Source: Schistocerca nitens (taxonomy: Eukaryota > Arthropoda > Insecta > Orthoptera > Acrididae). Taken from it: 64,000 bases of DNA. Shown here piece after piece: positions 11,539-21,409 of the stretch. Position numbers and translations under genes: made by a program. The notes under the pieces were generated by a model that had not been told where the DNA came from, made no database searches, and worked only from the letters and a program-made list of their open reading frames with translations. Position 1 is the first letter of the stretch. Each line of letters begins with the position of its first letter. Location: assembly GCF_023898315.1 (NCBI RefSeq), contig NC_064622.1, positions 273,845,503-273,909,502 on the forward strand, given 5' to 3'.

Positions 11539-11830
11539 TTTGGGAACTTATGGGCGCCCAACGGCGAGGTTATCAGTGGCCTGACATCGATGAAAACAAA
11601 CGAATGCGGATAAGAACGAAAACTGTCGTACACGCATGCACACGAAACGACCACACAGTGACTATCGCACAGGCACTCTCACATGAATTAAAACCAATGA
11701 GGAAGCAAGATAGCCAAGCAAAAAATTAAAACAGAGGGAAAACAAAACACAAAAGAGCTAAAAGAACAGCACATGGAAATGAGACTGGCTGACCACTTAC
11801 GAAAAAATTTGGGTGAGCTAGCCACCCCGT

Positions 11831-14800
11831 TGACACATTTAAAATATCTCCCCAAAATCTTGTTAAAAATGTGGGATGATTCACAGAACTTTAAAACCCG
11901 AACCACATTCGTTTGAGTATTGCATAAAATAGACTGCAGATTCGCCGGCAAATCTGCTGCAGTCCACTGGTCAGCAAATAAAATGCAGTCCAATAAAATG
12001 TGGTGCACCGTGATCTGCACGCCACAAGCACCACACATCGGAGGGTCCTCTCGCCGGAGTAAAAATACATGCGTCATAGGGCTGTGGCCGAAGTGAAGAT
12101 GAGTGAGGATGACCTCGTCTGGAAGGAAGCACGCCAGGCCGAGTTGTGGGCTTCATCACATGGAGATTGTTGTCAGTCACTTCTAGCCACTCATGTTCCC
12201 AACGACACAGGATTTTATACCTCAACAGCGAGGTGAGGGGATGAAGTGGGGTAGCATACTGAAAGACCTGATGGTCACGACACGCCTCCTTGGCTGCCGG
12301 ATCAGCCCTTTCATTCCCCAGAATTCCCGCCTGCCCTGGTACCCAGCAGAAAGACACCTGCTTCCCCAGTCGCTGTAGTTGGATGAGGGCGTCGTGGATA
12401 GTCTGGTTTCCTTTATCTGCTGGGTACAAACGCTGGAGAGAGTAAAGGGCGCTCACAGAATCTGAACAGACGAGAAATCTAACACTGGGAGAAAGTCTCA
12501 TCTGCTCCAGTGCCCGCAAGATGGCATACAATTCTGCGTCAAAGATGGTAAATTCGGGAGGCAGTCTGACCTTGAGGACACAATCCAGAAAGACGACAGA
12601 GCAACCAACAGAGTCACCCTGCTTAGACCCATCCGTAAAAACAGTTACATGATCGTGGTGCTCAGTTAAACGGCAGAAACGACCCGATTAAAAACGGAAG
12701 CAGGAATGCAATCCCTCCTGTACCGCACCAAATCTAAAATCACTCTGGGCCTCTCCAGTAGCCAGGTGGTTAAAACCCTGTATTTGGTGTCGTACAGACT
12801 CCACACTGAGGAACTCTAGCACACGTTGCACACGGATCCCAAACGGCAATGTAGGCAGGGGACGGTGGGAAAAAAGGCGATCCAGAGGCGGATGAGCAAC
12901 AATATGGTGAGCAGGTGAGGTTGGAGCTGCAAGAAACTTACAAGCATGGCGCACCAGTAGGAGCTGCCGCCGGATGGTAAGTGGCGGTTCTGCGGCCTCA
13001 GCACAGAGGTTGGGTATGGGACTTGACTGATAAGCACCTGTGACCAGTTGAATCCCTGCATAGTGGACAGCGTCAAGGATCTGCAAATATGACTGCCTAG
13101 CTGACCCATATACTGTGCACCCATAGTCCAGCCGTGAAAGCACAAGCCCGATAAAACTGGAGGAGACGCGCCCTGTCCGCTCCCCAAGACCTGTGGCTGA
13201 GGCACTTGAGGAAGTTCAGTGCCTTCAGGGTTCTGGCTTCCAAGCCTCGTAGGTGTGGCATCCATGACAACCTGGAGTCAAAAATTAGGCTCAGAAACCG
13301 CACTGTGTCTCTGAAATGTAGGACAGAATCTCCCATATGCAAGGCAGGCAAATTAAAAGGTCGACGGGAATGATTACAATGAACACAAACATACTTATCG
13401 GCAGAAAACTGAAAACCCGTCTCTGCAGCCCATTCCTCTAACCGCTGCACTGTTAAGTTGCAACTGACGGTTCACTGTTGCAACACTGGAGGAGGAACAG
13501 AAAACAGCAAAGTCGTCCACAAATAAGGAGCACTGTACTGGACTCCTCACTGTAGATGTTATACTGTTGATGGCTATGGCAAAGAGGGTAACACTTAAAA
13601 CTCTGCCCAGGGGGACACCATTCTCCTGCTCAAATCGATCAGACAGTATGTTACCAACTCGGGTCCGAAAAAACCGCTGAGACAGGAAAGACCGAATGAA
13701 AGTGGGTAGGTGCCCAAGAAAGCCCCATTCGTGCAGTTGTGCAAGAATACAGTGTCTCCAAGTAGTATCATATGCCTTGCTGATATCAAAGAATATGCCG
13801 ATACAGTGATGCTGACGGAGGAAAGCCTGCTGAATAGCCGCCTCTAGGAGGGTCAGGTTGTCGACCGAGGACCGATATTTGCGGAATACACATTGAGAGC
13901 GGCTAAGAAGTTGCCTGGTCTCCAAAAGCCAGACCAGACGACGGTTAACCATCCGTTCCAGGGTCTTTCCTATACAGCTCGTTAGGGCGATGGTCCGACA
14001 ACTACTTGGAAACGTGCAGTCCTTTCCTGGTTTGAGCAGAGGGACCAGAATTACCTTCCCCCACGTGTTGTCTGCCATATTAGATTAAAACAGTAGAGGA
14101 GGATTTCCTGGGATGCTGCTGGCAAATGACGAAGCATGCAATACCGGATGTGGTCGTGACCAGGTGCAGTGTCAGCAGTCTCAGCCAGTGCCGATTCGAG
14201 CTCCCACATAGAGGAAGGGGAGTTGTAGGCCTCAGAACCATTGGACCTAAAGTCCAACTTTCCCCTCTCTACAGTTGCACGGCAGCGACAAAACGCGGGA
14301 TCCTGGCTTGCATTGGCAGTAGTTTGCGTAAAATGCTCGGCCAGCGTCTGAGCAGTCTCTGGGCGCCGTTTGGAGGCACCCCTGTTTCAGTACTGCTGCA
14401 ATCGGTAAATGGCTGCGTGTACCAGAAATCCTCTGGATGGCTTCCCATACTTTTGTGGAACAAGTGGAATGGTTGATGGAATCCAGGAACTCCTGCCATG
14501 ACCTTTTTTTGCTCTCTTTAATGACACGGTGTGCCCTGGTTCTCGCGATTGGAAAGGCAGTAAGATTGACTGCTGTTGGGCGGCATTTAAATCGTCTAAG
14601 AGCCGCACGCCTGTCCTGGATGGCTGAATGGCACTCTTCTGTCCACCAAGGTAGAGGTCGCCGCTTAAGAGGGCCAAAAGACTTTGGTATGGACAGGTCA
14701 GCAGCATGATGGATCACAAGTGTGATGTGATCCACCCATTCCTGTATGCTGTTACGGCGTTCAAAGGCAGCCAACCGACTGAACACCAGCCAGCTAGCCC

Positions 14801-15459
14801 TGCCAATCATCCATGTTGGCGGCTTCTGTTCCAGCAATACACCATCCAGAAGATGAATGCGGACAGGGAAAGTGATCGCTGGAATGAAGGTCATCAATGA
14901 CCTCCCAGTGAACAGAGTCGGTGAGGGTCGGAGAGCAGAAAGATAGGTCAATGGCTGAGAATGACCAAGTAGCAGCAGAGAAATGAGTCGGAGTACCAGT
15001 GTTGAGGATGCACAACACTTAAGATGTCAGAAGGCTCTCCAAAACTCGACCCCGAGCACAAATAGAAGTTGAGCCCCACAGGACATGATGGGCATTGAAG
15101 TCGCCCAAGGGGAGAAATGGGCGGGGGAGTTGTTCGATAAGATCTGTGAGAGCCTCTAAGTCCACTCCATCCAGAGGATGTGAATGAATTTCAACTGCAA
15201 CAGCTTGCAGGTCAGTATCCAGGTGGAGAGCAGAGGAGTGGTGGCCGTTATTGACAACACGGCAACTCCACCTTTGGCCATTTCCCCAGTCAGGTCATCC
15301 CTTGCGATATAACGTATAGCCCCTTAGTATAGGAGCATCAGATGTTTTTAAATGTGTTTCCTGTAAACACAAGCACAGGGGGCATTGCTGTGCGAGGAGT
15401 TTCAGTTCCTCCACATGTGTCCGGAATCCATTCATGTTCCACTGTATAATGGGAGCCAT
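11831..15459 (-). pseudogene. LINE ORF2: endonuclease, reverse transcriptase, RNase H
   Basis: It starts at the ATG at 15459 (MAPIIQWNMNGFRTH). An AP-type endonuclease spans about 15459-14700, with CLQETHL (catalytic E) and LGDFNAHHVLWG. The fingers and palm follow at 14257-13400 (PGHDHIRYCMLRHLP, SCIGKTLERMVNRRLVWLL, FFDISKAYDTTW, NGVPLGRVLSVTLFAIAIN, and the active site LFVDDFAVF). An RNase H domain at 12531-11971 shows CSDSVSALYSLQ and GNERAD. A CCHC-like tail (CGACGVQITVHHILLDC-type) follows near 12030. Frameshifts near 13100-13450, 12540-12690 and 14900-15020, and a stop in the endonuclease, inactivate it. VDD replaces the usual ADD. Confidence 0.85.
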
Positions 15460-16495
15460 CTATCAGGGTGGGAGTGCCTTCATCCTGACTTTCTGTCGGG
15501 GAAGAGAGTCCACAACATATGGAGGCTCAGTTTTGGGGCGTGATGATTGCCCCATTCCGACATCAACCTCGATCGCCTCTGAAGAGGAGTCGAGAGAGAC
15601 GTCAGAGAGAATGACATCAACATCAGCAGATTGTGTACTTTCAGTCTCCTTCAGCAGGCGAGTCTTTGCCTTTGGCTTTGGTGTCGACTTTTTGGTCTGA
15701 GGTGGCGTTGCAGCCACAACCTCAGAAGTGGGAGGGGGTGTAGCAGCGCTGGGCAGTGCACAAGACTTGACCTGGGGAGGGGTAGGAAGGTCCATGATGT
15801 CACCCACCAAGGCCGTTTTTGAAGTCCGGATGGGAGCAGCAGGCTTCACAGGAACTGCAGCAGCACACGCGCATTGATAAATGCAGGTGCTAGTGCTGAC
15901 AGTAGCAACCTCTGTTTGTGTAGTGGCATCAGTTTTCAGGACTGGCTGTTTCAGAACGGAAGAAAAGGAGGCAGCGAACGTGGGCGGCTGCATGGACTTG
16001 TATATTTTCTTCACTTCACCATACAGGATGCGTTTGGTGGTTTTAAGTTCCTGGATCTTCCGTTCCTCAAGGAAAACTCTGCAGTCTCTACTCCACACAG
16101 GGTGGTCCCCAAGGCAGTTGACACATTTGGGAGGAGAGGAGCAACCAACTCCCCCCTTATGGATGGCTTTACCACATGTCCCCCAAGTGGCTTCCCTTCT
16201 ACAGCCGAGGGTGTTGGCATTTAAAACACGGCATTGGATTGGGGTAATAAGGCCGTACACTGAGATGTAGGAAACCTGCCTTCACACGCTCCAGTAGTTT
16301 GGTGCTGTTAAAAGGAAGAATAAATGATTCGGACTTCATGAGAGCGCCATCCACCCGTTTCATAACGTGTTGCACGTCGACAATTCCTTCCTGGGACCAT
16401 TCAGCTTTCAGTTCTTCTTGGGGAATGTCAACGAGATCCCTGCAAGTCACAACACCTTTGCTGTAGTTCAAGATGTTGTGAAATTCAGTCTCTAT

Positions 16496-16720
16496 CTGTC
16501 AACCATCCATTCCCATGAGAGAAAGTATCGTTTCATGTCCAAACTAAAATTAAGAGTACATCCAAGAAACACACATGGTCCATCAACGAGCGCGTTGGCG
16601 GCGACACTCTTCACTGGGATGCGATTCTTCTTGTCGCCTGTTGTTGTTGTTATTTCGATGTTTTCTATATTTTTGTAAACTGTTGTGCGTCGACGAGGTC
16701 GATATCTCCTGTAAGGCATG
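16496..16720 (-). pseudogene. Inverted partial copy of the capsid-like fragment
   Basis: Read on the minus strand from the ATG at 16720, the frame begins MPYRRYRPRRRTTVYKN. It runs parallel to the plus copy through LVDGPCVFLGCTLNFSLD, then an extra base shifts it (MKRYFLSWEWMV). Homology to the plus copy ends exactly at the LINE junction, 16496. This copy may hold the more original start codon context. Confidence 0.4.
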
Positions 16721-16847
16721 TTGGCGGTGTTCAATGCAGTTGCCTGTGCAGCAGCAAGACACAGACTGAGCGTAGAGCGAGAGCGAGCTCGCTTATACAG
16801 CGTGCGAAAACTTTGACCTTAGATAAGGACTTAGAATTTTCGCAGTG

Positions 16848-16910
16848 GCCAGCGGAACGTTATCCCGGACGCGCACACTAGGTGTTCTAGATGTGCGCGT
16901 CTCCGCTGGC
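16848..16910. other. GC-rich stem-loop in the spacer of the inverted insertion
   Basis: GCCAGCGGA (16848-16856) pairs with TCCGCTGGC (16902-16910), and GACGCGCACA (16868-16877) pairs perfectly with TGTGCGCGTC (16892-16901). This leaves a 14-base loop CTAGGTGTTCTAGA and an 11-base bulge on the 5' side. It lies between the two divergent arms, about 24 bp before the plus-strand ATG. Such a position would fit a replication origin or telomere hairpin of a small DNA virus, but the loop lacks the usual TANTATTAC nonamer. Confidence 0.6.
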
Positions 16911-16933
16911 GCGCCGCCAAGGCCATGCGATAT

Positions 16934-17330
16934 GAATCGACCTCGTCGTCGCACAACAGTTTACAAAAATATAGAAAACATCGAACTAACAACAACAACA
17001 ACAGGCGATATGAAGAATCGCATCCCAGTGAAGAGTGTCGCCGCCAACGCGCTCGTTGATGGACCATGGGTGTTTCTTGGATGTACTCTTAATTTTAGTT
17101 TGGACATAAACGATACTTTCTCTCATGCGAATGGATGGTTGACAGTTGCCATGGTAAGAGGTGGTAGCGGAGTTTCAAGTGTACCTGGACTAGAAAGTTT
17201 TAATGATAGAGATGTAATTTTATTTCGCACTTATCATATGTTTGAAATTGCTAATAAAGACTTTGGTAAATCTGCTTATGATTCTACTTCTCCACTTGTA
17301 TTGTATACACATAGCAAAAGAAAATTGGAT
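16934..17330 (+). pseudogene. Capsid-like protein fragment of unknown origin
   Basis: From the ATG at 16934 a frame open to 17366 begins MNRPRRRTTVYKN. It is basic at its N-terminus, followed by a threonine run, then a beta-rich segment (VAANALVDGPWVFLGCTLNF, GWLTVAMVRGG, FNDRDVILFRTYHMFEIAN, THSKRKLD). A short arginine-rich head followed by alternating hydrophobic strands resembles coat proteins of small insect-associated viruses such as circular Rep-encoding ssDNA viruses. That is an inference from composition only; I cannot name a family. The last dozen codons (from about 17330) are antisense LINE, so the gene is truncated at its 3' end. Alternatively it is a fragment of an unrecognised cellular gene. 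Confidence 0.35.
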
Positions 17331-18222
17331 CCTAATGGAGGAATTGTGCCTTCTGAAGGTTCTTGACTTGTTGGAAATTAGATGTTTCAACCAACAAGGT
17401 CCCATTTCGCAAGTGCTTAACAGATTTTAAGGTGCCAGCAATGCCTTCTAAACCTTTCTGGATATAAAATGGTGAAATTTGTCACTCCCCTCTTTTCTTT
17501 AAACTAGAAGAAACACATTCTGTGAAGCTGCATGCGTTCTGTTACAACTAACGGAATCAGAAGGACTGGCTACACGAGCCCTCTTGTTAGACTGGGTGTT
17601 AGAACCTGCCAGCGGCCCACCCTTTCCGCTGGGAGGAGAAGAATAAAAGTTCGAGGGTTCCATCTCGGTCCCACGAGCAGCTAGGGAACTAGAAGTCCAC
17701 CTAGACAGAGCCCCACGTTCCTAGGTAAGCCTTATACAACTTAGGTGTGGCAGGTTCCCCAAAGGTTGCCCGCTAATGACTGTTCCACCTCAACAGCCAT
17801 ACATCTCATCAGTGCGCAGCACACCTTGAGATCGAGTTTTTTTTTTTTTTTTATAGAGGTTTAGTCCAAACTCGCAAACCAGGTGTCAAGCCAAGAACTC
17901 CAATCTCTTGAGACACACAATGTTCCACCGCCACGCCGCACGGTGTTCACTGAAGCATGCCCAGAGCTTACAGTGACAGGAGACTGGCGGCGCTTACCAG
18001 TCACCAGCTCGGGAACCCCAAGGTCGCCAAGCCTGTACCCAGCAAATAAATGCCGAGTCCCTGGGGGCATCCACTTAGTAGTGCAGTTATGGCTGTGCTG
18101 AAAACATCAGCTCATAAAGTTTGTGACGTGTTTATGGGAAGACTGTTTGATGTAGAGAAAAAACAACTAACACACTGATGTGTGTACAAACTAACGTATC
18201 ACATATAAAATTATCTACACTT

Positions 18223-18562
18223 ACACTGATGCGACAAAACTCTTGGGACAGCGATGTGCACATATACAGATGGCAGTAGTATCACGTACACAAAGTATAA
18301 GAGGGCAGTACATTGGCTGAGCTTTCATTTGTACTCAGGTGATTCATGTGTATGGCCGCACGATGGGAATCAACGCAGTTCGAGTGTGGAATGGTAGCTG
18401 TAGCTAGAGGGATGGGACATTCCGTTGTGGAAATCGCAAGGCACCAAGTCGCGGCCAACTGTCGGTGCGCGTCGATTGCATCAGTTGACCGAAATACAGC
18501 CGCCACGCTGGTAGCATAGCAGTAACATACATCTGCTGCGTCACACCCAACACAACCGATGT
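18223..18562 (+). mobile_element. Left-end fragment of a Tc1-like element
   Basis: It starts CACTGATGCGACAAAACTCT after TA and shares the layout of the next element (GATGGCAGTAGTATC, GTACTCAGGTGATTCATGTG), but the transposase is missing beyond the first residues. It abuts the fuller copy at 18564, making two related left ends in tandem. Confidence 0.65.
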
Positions 18563-18563
18563 A

Positions 18564-19769
18564 GGCTGAGGTGACAAAAGTCATGGGATAGCGATATGCA
18601 CGCAGAGAGATGGCGGCAGTATCGTGTACACAAGGTATAAAAGGTGAGTGCATTGGCGGAGCTGTCACTTGTACTCAGGTGATTCATGTGAAAAGGTTTC
18701 CACAGTGATTATGGCTGCACAAGTGAATTAACAGATTCTGGACACGTATTGGTACATGGGGCCTGGGGCATTGGAAATTCCATTTCGGAAATAGTTAGGG
18801 AATTCAATATTCTGAGGTCCACAGTGTCAAAAGTGTGCTGAGAATGCCAAATTTCAGGCTTGACCTCTCACCACAGACAACGCAGTGGCCGACGACCTTC
18901 ACTTAACGACCGAGAGAAACAGCATTTGCTTAGAGTTGTCGGTGCTAACAGACAAGCAACACTGCGTAAAATAGCCACAGAAATCAATGTGGGGCGTACG
19001 ACGAACGTATCCATTAGGATAGTGAGGCGAATTGTGGTGTTAATGGACTATGGCAGCAGACGACCGACGTGGGTGCTTTTAGTAACTGCACGACATCGCC
19101 TGTAGCACCTCTCCTGGGCTCGTGACCATATCGGTTGGACACTAGGCGACTGGAAATCCGTGCTCTGGTCCTATAAGTTTCGAGTTCAGCTGATAAGAGC
19201 TCATGGTATGGATCGAGATTAGTGCAGATTCCATATAACCACGGAGCCAAGCTGTCAACGAGGTACTGTGCAAGCTGGTGGTGGCTCCATAAAGATGTCA
19301 GTTGTGTTCATGGGAATGGACTGGATCCTCTGGTCCAACTGAACCGGTCATTGACTGGAAATGGTTATGTTCGGCTACTTGCAGACCATTCACGTACATC
19401 ATGTTCCCTGGCAACAATGGAACTTGTATAGATGACAATGCGCCATGTCACTGGGACATAAGTGTTTGCGAATGATTTGAAGAACAATCTGGACAATCCG
19501 AGCCAACGCCTTGGCTAGCGAGATCGCCTGACATGAATCCCATCGAACATTTATGGGACATAATCGAGAGATCAGTTCTTGCACAAAATCCTACACCGGC
19601 AACCCTTTTGCAGTTATGGATGGTTATAGAGGCAGCATGGCTCAGTAGTTCTTTAGGGGCCTCCAACGACTTGTTGAGTCCATGCCACGTGGACTTGCTA
19701 CTCTATGCCTGGCAAAATGAGGTCCGACATTATATTCGGAGGTACACCGTGACTTTTGTTACCTTAGTG
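18564..19769 (+). mobile_element. Tc1-like element (1206 bp)
   Basis: TA flanks both ends (18562-18563, 19770-19771). Terminal repeats share GGTGACAAAAGTCATGG (left) with GGTAACAAAAGTCACGG (right, inverted). This repeat is one I know from widespread arthropod Tc1 elements. The plus-strand transposase is degraded. Confidence 0.8.
18711..19740 (+). pseudogene. Tc1-like transposase, heavily mutated
   Basis: Helix-turn-helix segments read SGRRPSLNDREKQHLLRVVG and ATLRKIATEINVG (about 18885-19005), then MDYGSRRPTWVLL. The catalytic portion needs three frames: DDNAPCHWDISV (about 19432-19466), a stop, and SPDMNPIEHLWDIIERSV (about 19530-19578). The NPIE glutamate marks it as DD(34-36)E; the observed 36 residues include the stop and possible indels. 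The first catalytic aspartate region is unreadable. Confidence 0.7.
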
Positions 19770-19790
19770 TATACCTAGTACGCCCTGTAT

Positions 19791-20905
19791 AAGGGCTAAT
19801 CAAGAAGTTTCCGTTCGAAGGCCGTACAGTCCAGAATAGGTATGCCAATCAGGCAAAATTGCCTTGAGCATTGAGTCAATCATCCCACCGACGCACCAAG
19901 TTGAAGGTAGCCATTTGGTAAAACACCGTGTCCTGCAGCGTGAAGCGGTCTATAACAGCCTGCTCCACGTCTCGTCAGACAGGAATCGTCGATCCGTCAA
20001 GGCCTTTGTTGAGGGACTGAAGGCATAATCATCGCATGGGGAGAGATCAGGATTATAGCACCCGTTCTGAAGTGTCTCCCACTTAACATCAACATCATAC
20101 TCCGCAATCCACCTAATAGTGTGTGGGCAAGCCACCTAATAGTGTGTGGCGGAGGGCACGTTCGGTACCACTATCTGATTCCTCCAACCCAGTTCCACTC
20201 GCGAATAGTGTGTGGGAAGAATGATTGTCGGTAAGCGTCTGTATTAGCTCTAATTTCTCGAATTTTCTCCTCTTGGACAATACGCGAGAAGTAATATGTT
20301 GTCCGTGATACACAACGTCTCTCTTGTGACGTCTACCAGTAGAGTTTGTTTAGCATTTCCGTAACGCTTTCTCGCCAGCTAAACGATCCCGTGACGAAGC
20401 GCGCCTCTCTTCTTTGGATCTTCTCTATCTTCTCTATCAGTCCTACCAGATAGGGATCTCAGATAAATGAACAGTATTCAAGAATCGGACGAACAAGCGC
20501 CTTATAAGCCACTTCTTTCGTGGATAAGTTGACATAACTTCTACGTTATGCCTTTGCGACATTGGGACGTGCTGTATCATGACCTTAGCGCACCATTCAA
20601 CGTCAGTGGTTTTCGACAGACATGTTGACCCACATACGGTCTGTATTCAGCAAAGGATATCTGCTGGTGTTTGCCCCTTCGGCAGCCAAGAAAAGAATAA
20701 CTGCACGTTGATCCTGTTTGGACGCATTTGGTAATAAATACGTCATACCCAACCTTTCGACATCTGCCGCACGTACGTCGGGGACACGAATGTCACTAAT
20801 CCCTTGCGTACATGTCGGTGCTTATATACCCGCACCAGAGTAGCGCTACGTTGCATATATCCTGCAGCATCGGCCTCAAACGGAAATTTTTTGACTGTCC
20901 CTTTT
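19791..20905 (-). mobile_element. Mariner-like element interrupted by a LINE fragment
   Basis: The left end (AAGGGCTAATCAAGAAGTTTCCGTTCGAAGG) and the right end read inwards (AAAGGGACAGTCAAAAAATTTCC) are imperfect inverted repeats. The minus strand encodes an N-terminal helix-turn-helix remnant near 20720-20620 (QRAVILFLAAEGANTSR) and a C-terminal portion at 20130-19950 (WETLQNGCYNPDLSPCDDYA). The middle is replaced by the 3' end of a LINE (20129-20525) and the central coding region is missing. Confidence 0.6.
20129..20525 (-). mobile_element. 3' end of a CR1/jockey-like LINE
   Basis: The minus strand reads the reverse transcriptase C-terminal region LVGLIEKIEKIQRR, SVTEM, and a tail RANTDAYRQSFFPHTIREWN near 20200. 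The same motif series occurs in the LINEs at 22-24 kb and 56.5 kb. The sequence CCACCTAATAGTGTGTGG is repeated at the left junction. It is 5'-truncated. Confidence 0.6.
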
Positions 20906-21409
20906 AATTCAGACTCTTTGGTTATACATGAACCACGACTAAGGTTACCAATCTTTTTAGAGACAAAGGACGAATCTTATTTCAAGGTGAGATAAATAAA
21001 AAGTTTTATTTTTAAAAATGAAGCATTTTCAAAATTTACGTATTGATTTCGTTAGGTACGAATTTTCCGCACTTCTGTCATTAAACATCAATTTCTGATT
21101 GATTTTAAAAGTTCGATAACAGGAGCTACATTGTAAATGCTGCTTGCGTTTCGGCATTTTGCTCCTGACACAAAGTTCACTGTTGAGTGAACGAACTATT
21201 CGTAAACACGGACGAAAGGTTGAACTAAACGCAATATAATGCCATCAAATAAAAAGAAAATATAGGAGCAGTAACAGCGACGACAGGCATTAGAGCAAAG
21301 CAATATAGCTGCATTACGTCGGGTGCCTCGAACCTCCCCCACCTGCCCAATCTCTAAACAAACACAGACATGGGTGATTTTCCAAGCAATTTCAACCAGT
21401 AACACGAAA

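Larger units (their letters stand above)
16496..17330. other. Foreign inverted-repeat insertion inside LINE ORF1
   Basis: LINE ORF1 homology stops at about 17330 and resumes at 16495, and the intervening 0.83 kb matches neither LINE nor any transposon I know. It consists of a 206-bp minus-oriented arm (16496-16701), a 236-bp spacer, and a 208-bp plus-oriented arm (16938-17145) that is near identical apart from a few substitutions and small indels. About 185 bp of unique sequence then continues the plus arm. Both arms encode the start of the same arginine-rich protein. No target duplication or transposon-like ends are visible. Confidence 0.7.
15463..17663 (-). pseudogene. LINE ORF1 (gag-like, zinc knuckles), split by an insertion
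   Basis: The start is the ATG at 17663 (MEPSNFYSSPPSGKGGPLAG, then a KRARVASPSD basic patch). It continues to about 17330 with KGLEGIAGTLKSVKHLRNGT and resumes at about 16495 with LNYSKGVVTCRDLVDIPQEE, the RNA-binding-like region. Zinc knuckles occupy about 16200-16060 (CFKCQ; CGKAIHKGGVGC; CVNCLGDHPVWSRDC). A proline-, alanine- and threonine-rich tail ends at the TGA at 15463-15465. In-frame stops interrupt the N-terminal portion. The gap from 16496 to about 17330 is foreign sequence described separately. ORF1 protein would coat LINE RNA. Confidence 0.8.
11500..18100 (-). mobile_element. Nearly full-length I-clade LINE with an insertion in ORF1
   Basis: The order on the minus strand is 5' UTR (about 18095-17664), ORF1 (17663-15463), ORF2 (15459 to about 11831) and 3' UTR with GT-rich tail. 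RNase H after the reverse transcriptase and CCHC knuckles in ORF1 point to the I group. Without the 0.8-kb insertion at 16496-17330 it would be about 5.8 kb. Several frameshifts and stops prevent activity, but all domains can be read, so it is moderately old. Confidence 0.85.

Noticed and set aside
15434-16270. Plus-strand ORFs over the I-clade LINE ORF1
   Set aside because: They are mirror frames of the GC-rich minus-strand ORF1, which carries the real zinc-knuckle pattern.
16878-16891. CRESS-type nonanucleotide origin in the hairpin loop
   Set aside because: The loop CTAGGTGTTCTAGA does not contain TANTATTAC; only the hairpin itself is supported.
16845-17366. A single 173-aa protein read straight through the insertion
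   Set aside because: The first 30 residues are spacer/hairpin sequence and the last dozen are antisense LINE, so only about 16934-17330 was kept as a fragment.
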